Assembly (NCBI RefSeq): GCF_030268885.1
Contig: NZ_BSSA01000023.1
Coordinates: forward strand, 62,001 to 126,000
From: Kitasatospora phosalacinea
GTDB taxonomy: Bacteria > Actinomycetota > Actinomycetes > Streptomycetales > Streptomycetaceae
Length of the DNA: 64,000 nucleotides
Reading direction: 5' to 3'
Both the position numbers and the translations under genes were made by a program. The notes under the pieces are model-generated. The model was not told the origin of the DNA. It made no database searches and saw only the letters and a list, made by a program, of their open reading frames with translations. The number at the start of each line of letters is the position of its first letter. Position 1 is the first letter of the stretch. This document shows positions 62,095 to 64,000 of this stretch, in pieces.

Positions 62095-63090
62095 GTGAGG
62101 CATGGTCATACCGACGCACCCGCATACGATTGCGACCAATCCGGGTCCGAGCGGGCCTGCGAAACGGCCCTGGCGGTCTACCGGGACGCGCTGCGGGCGG
62201 GCCGGATGCCGCGCGACCGGGTGCCGCGCTGCCTGCGCGAGCTGCGCCTGATGGCGGACGACCCGGCGGACGACGGGTACGCCAGGCCCGTCCCGCCCGA
62301 GGTCGCCGCCTTCGCGGTCACCAACCCGCTGGAGGACGAACTCGCCCGGCAGCAGCGGGTGCTGCGCGAAACCCGGGCCCGGCTCGCCGACTTCGAGGCG
62401 GCCTACGTCCACGACCGGACCGCGGACCGCCCGGCGATCACCCGGCTCACCGACCCGAAGGTGATCAACACCGCGCTGGCGGCGGCCGTCGCCGGCTGCC
62501 GGCGCGAACTGCTCACCGCGCAGCCCGGCGGCGGCCGGCCGGAGTCGGTGCTGGCCGAGGCGATCTCCCGGGACCTGCTCGCGCTGGCCCGGGGCGTGCG
62601 GCAGCGCACCATCTACCAGCACACCGTGCACACGCACCGGCCGACGATGTCGTACATCGAGCAGGTCACCGCGGCCGGCGCCGAGGTGCGCACCCAGGCG
62701 GAGATCGTCGAGCGGCTGGTGATCTGCGACCGGGAGGTGGCGTTCATCCCGCTCTCCGACGACCCGGCCGCCGGGGCGCTGCAGATCACCGAGCCGGCCA
62801 TGGTCCGGTTCATGGTCCGTTCCTTCGAGCAGAGTTGGGAGCTGTCGGTGCCGGTGGGCCCGGTCGACTCCGCGCCGCGCACCCCCGTGGCCGCCTCCGA
62901 CCTGCAGCGGGCGATCCTGCGCGCGGTGGTCTCCGGCGAGACCGACCACGCGATCGCCCGCCGGCTCGGGATGAGCCGGCGCAGCGTCGCCGAGCACGTC
63001 CACAAGGCCGCGGTGCAGCTCGGCAGCGGCAGCCGGGCCCAGCTGGGGTACCTGTTGGCAACTTCCGGACTCCTCGGCCCCGAGGAGTGA
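62095..63090 (+). CDS. LuxR-type regulator, paralog of the 2.4-kb regulator
   Basis: 331 aa. The central sensor-like part carries QRTIYQHTVHTHRPTM and ICDREVAFIPLSDD, and the C terminus is a LuxR/GerE helix-turn-helix (LRAVVSGETDHAIARRLGM). The same strings in the same order occur in the 2.4-kb regulator, so the two are paralogs; its N terminus differs. GTG 62095 has no clear Shine-Dalgarno and could be leaderless; a later start is possible. It is divergent from the region D operon and probably activates it. Confidence 0.8.
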   Translation: MRHGHTDAPAYDCDQSGSERACETALAVYRDALRAGRMPRDRVPRCLRELRLMADDPADDGYARPVPPEVAAFAVTNPLEDELARQQRVLRETRARLADFEAAYVHDRTADRPAITRLTDPKVINTALAAAVAGCRRELLTAQPGGGRPESVLAEAISRDLLALARGVRQRTIYQHTVHTHRPTMSYIEQVTAAGAEVRTQAEIVERLVICDREVAFIPLSDDPAAGALQITEPAMVRFMVRSFEQSWELSVPVGPVDSAPRTPVAASDLQRAILRAVVSGETDHAIARRLGMSRRSVAEHVHKAAVQLGSGSRAQLGYLLATSGLLGPEE

Positions 63091-63154
63091 GCGGCCCGCG
63101 GGCGACGTGGATACGCTCGCGGCCACCGTGTCCCCTTCCGGAAGGAACCGTCCG

Positions 63155-64000
63155 TTGGCTACGGACCGCGCCATGCTCCTCGTCGGCGGCACCGACACCC
63201 ACGTCGACCGGGCCAAGTCGCTCGGTCTGCGGATCGTGCTGATCCAGCACCCGGAGAAGATCAACTCCTTCCAGACCTCCCGCGCCGACGCGGTCCTGAT
63301 GGTCGACTACACCGACTGGGACACCGTCCGCCCGCTGGCCGAGGCCGCCCGCCGGGTGTGGGACTTCGACACCGTGGTCTCGCTCACCGAGGGCGGCCTG
63401 GAGACGGCCGCCCGGCTCAACGACCTGTTCGGCTTCGGCGGCACCCCGCACCACGTGGTGCGGCGGATGCGGGACAAGGGCGAGATGCGCCGGCACCTCG
63501 CCGCGGCGGGCAGCCGCCTCACCGTGCCCAGCGAGCCGGTCGACGGCCCGGAGTCGCTGGCGGCGTTCGGCACCCGGGCGGGCTACCCGTTCATCGTCAA
63601 GCCGACCGACACCACCGCGAGCTTCGGCCTGCAGCGGGTCGACGGCCCCGAGGACCTGCCCGCGCTCTGGGAGCGGCTGGAGCACCTGCTCGGCCGCCGC
63701 ACCGACCGCGGCACCTCGCTGTTCAAGGTCAGCGGCTTCCTGATGGAGGCGTACGTCGACGGGCCCGAGTTCAGCGTCGAGACGTTCAGCTTCGCGGGCC
63801 GCCACGTGGTGGTCGCGGTCACCGAGAAGCTGGTCGACGAGGCCCACTTCGCCGAGCTCGGCCACGCCGTGCCGGCCCGGCTCTCCCCCGACGACCGGGC
63901 CGCCGTCACGGACGCGGTGCGCGAGTTCCTCACCACCGTCGGCCTCACCGACGGCCCCGGCCACACCGAGCTGCGGCTGAGCGCCAAGGGGCCGGTGGTC
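63155..64000 (+). CDS. ATP-grasp ligase, cut by the window end
   Basis: At least 282 codons, open to the window edge. The fold strings are LLVGGTDTHVDRAKSLGL, MRDKGEMRRHLAAAG, YPFIVKPTDTTASFGLQ, FLMEAYVDGPEFSVET and the end GPGHTELRLSAKG, close in type to carboxylate-amine ligases. TTG at 63155 has GGAAGGAA 7 nt upstream; GTG 63128 and ATG 63173 are in-frame alternatives. Part of region D judging by direction and the nearby regulator; it may add an amino acid to the NRPS product. Confidence 0.8.
   Translation, partial: MATDRAMLLVGGTDTHVDRAKSLGLRIVLIQHPEKINSFQTSRADAVLMVDYTDWDTVRPLAEAARRVWDFDTVVSLTEGGLETAARLNDLFGFGGTPHHVVRRMRDKGEMRRHLAAAGSRLTVPSEPVDGPESLAAFGTRAGYPFIVKPTDTTASFGLQRVDGPEDLPALWERLEHLLGRRTDRGTSLFKVSGFLMEAYVDGPEFSVETFSFAGRHVVVAVTEKLVDEAHFAELGHAVPARLSPDDRAAVTDAVREFLTTVGLTDGPGHTELRLSAKGPVV

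Overview
The window is very GC-rich, has a strong G/C bias at codon third positions, uses GTG and TTG starts, and is packed with specialised-metabolism genes in long operons joined by ATGA, GTGA or TGATG overlaps. This, with a SARP regulator, fused NRPS/PKS enzymes, LytR-CpsA-Psr and Hanks kinase genes, points to a streptomycete (Streptomyces or Kitasatospora type). No rRNA, tRNA, CRISPR array or transposase was seen.

Region A (about 0.1-24.9 kb) is one biosynthetic locus. A small secreted-type peptide, an AfsR/SARP regulator and a LuxR-type regulator face a roughly 21-kb leftward operon. In transcription order this is: ABC ATPase and permease, malonyl transferase, AMP ligase, carrier protein, PLP aminotransferase, a short LanB-like protein, SbnA and SbnB (2,3-diaminopropionate synthesis), FabG-like ketoreductase, ACP, FabZ-like dehydratase, a giant GNAT fusion, a GcvT-like protein, a fused ketosynthase/chain-length-factor, an Sfp-type phosphopantetheinyl transferase, a condensation-fold acyltransferase and an MFS exporter. 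There is no enoyl reductase, so the likely product is a polyene (type II PKS) acyl chain joined to a diaminopropionate-containing head. Four 11-bp-phased units (three share a CTATC core) in front of the operon look like a SARP operator.

Region B (25.0-29.8 kb) looks like ordinary chromosome: a MarR regulator with a divergent quinone-oxidoreductase gene, a membrane Ser/Thr kinase and an LCP protein.

Region C (29.9-45.1 kb) is two divergent operons sharing a 382-bp promoter region. Leftward: DAHP synthase, acyl-adenylating ligase, isochorismate synthase, LarE, LarB, LarC (nickel-pincer cofactor synthesis), an FAD reductase and a HisC-like aminotransferase. Rightward: a cyclase/kynurenine-formamidase-like hydrolase, a DUF362 protein, an aldehyde-dehydrogenase/LuxC-like reductase, an unrecognised helical protein and an ATP-grasp ligase, closed by a perfect 23-bp terminator hairpin. 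No LarA is present, but the DUF362 protein shows a His/Lys/His spacing like that of LarA. This is the most unusual part of the window: a candidate nickel-pincer-nucleotide-dependent specialised pathway fed by chorismate.

Region D (45.1-64 kb) is a hybrid PKS/NRPS locus: KS-AT-ACP, then aminotransferase-LLM monooxygenase-C-PCP-C, an M18 aminopeptidase, a thioesterase with a Cys nucleophile, a free-standing A-PCP and a divergent argininosuccinate-synthase-like enzyme, with MFS exporters on both sides, a LuxR-type regulator related to the one in region A, and a second ATP-grasp gene cut by the window end. The domain order predicts an alpha-hydroxy-beta-amino acid unit of the type found in bestatin and amastatin (aminopeptidase inhibitors), which would give the co-transcribed aminopeptidase a natural role as resistance or target gene. 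All functional assignments come from reading motifs by eye.
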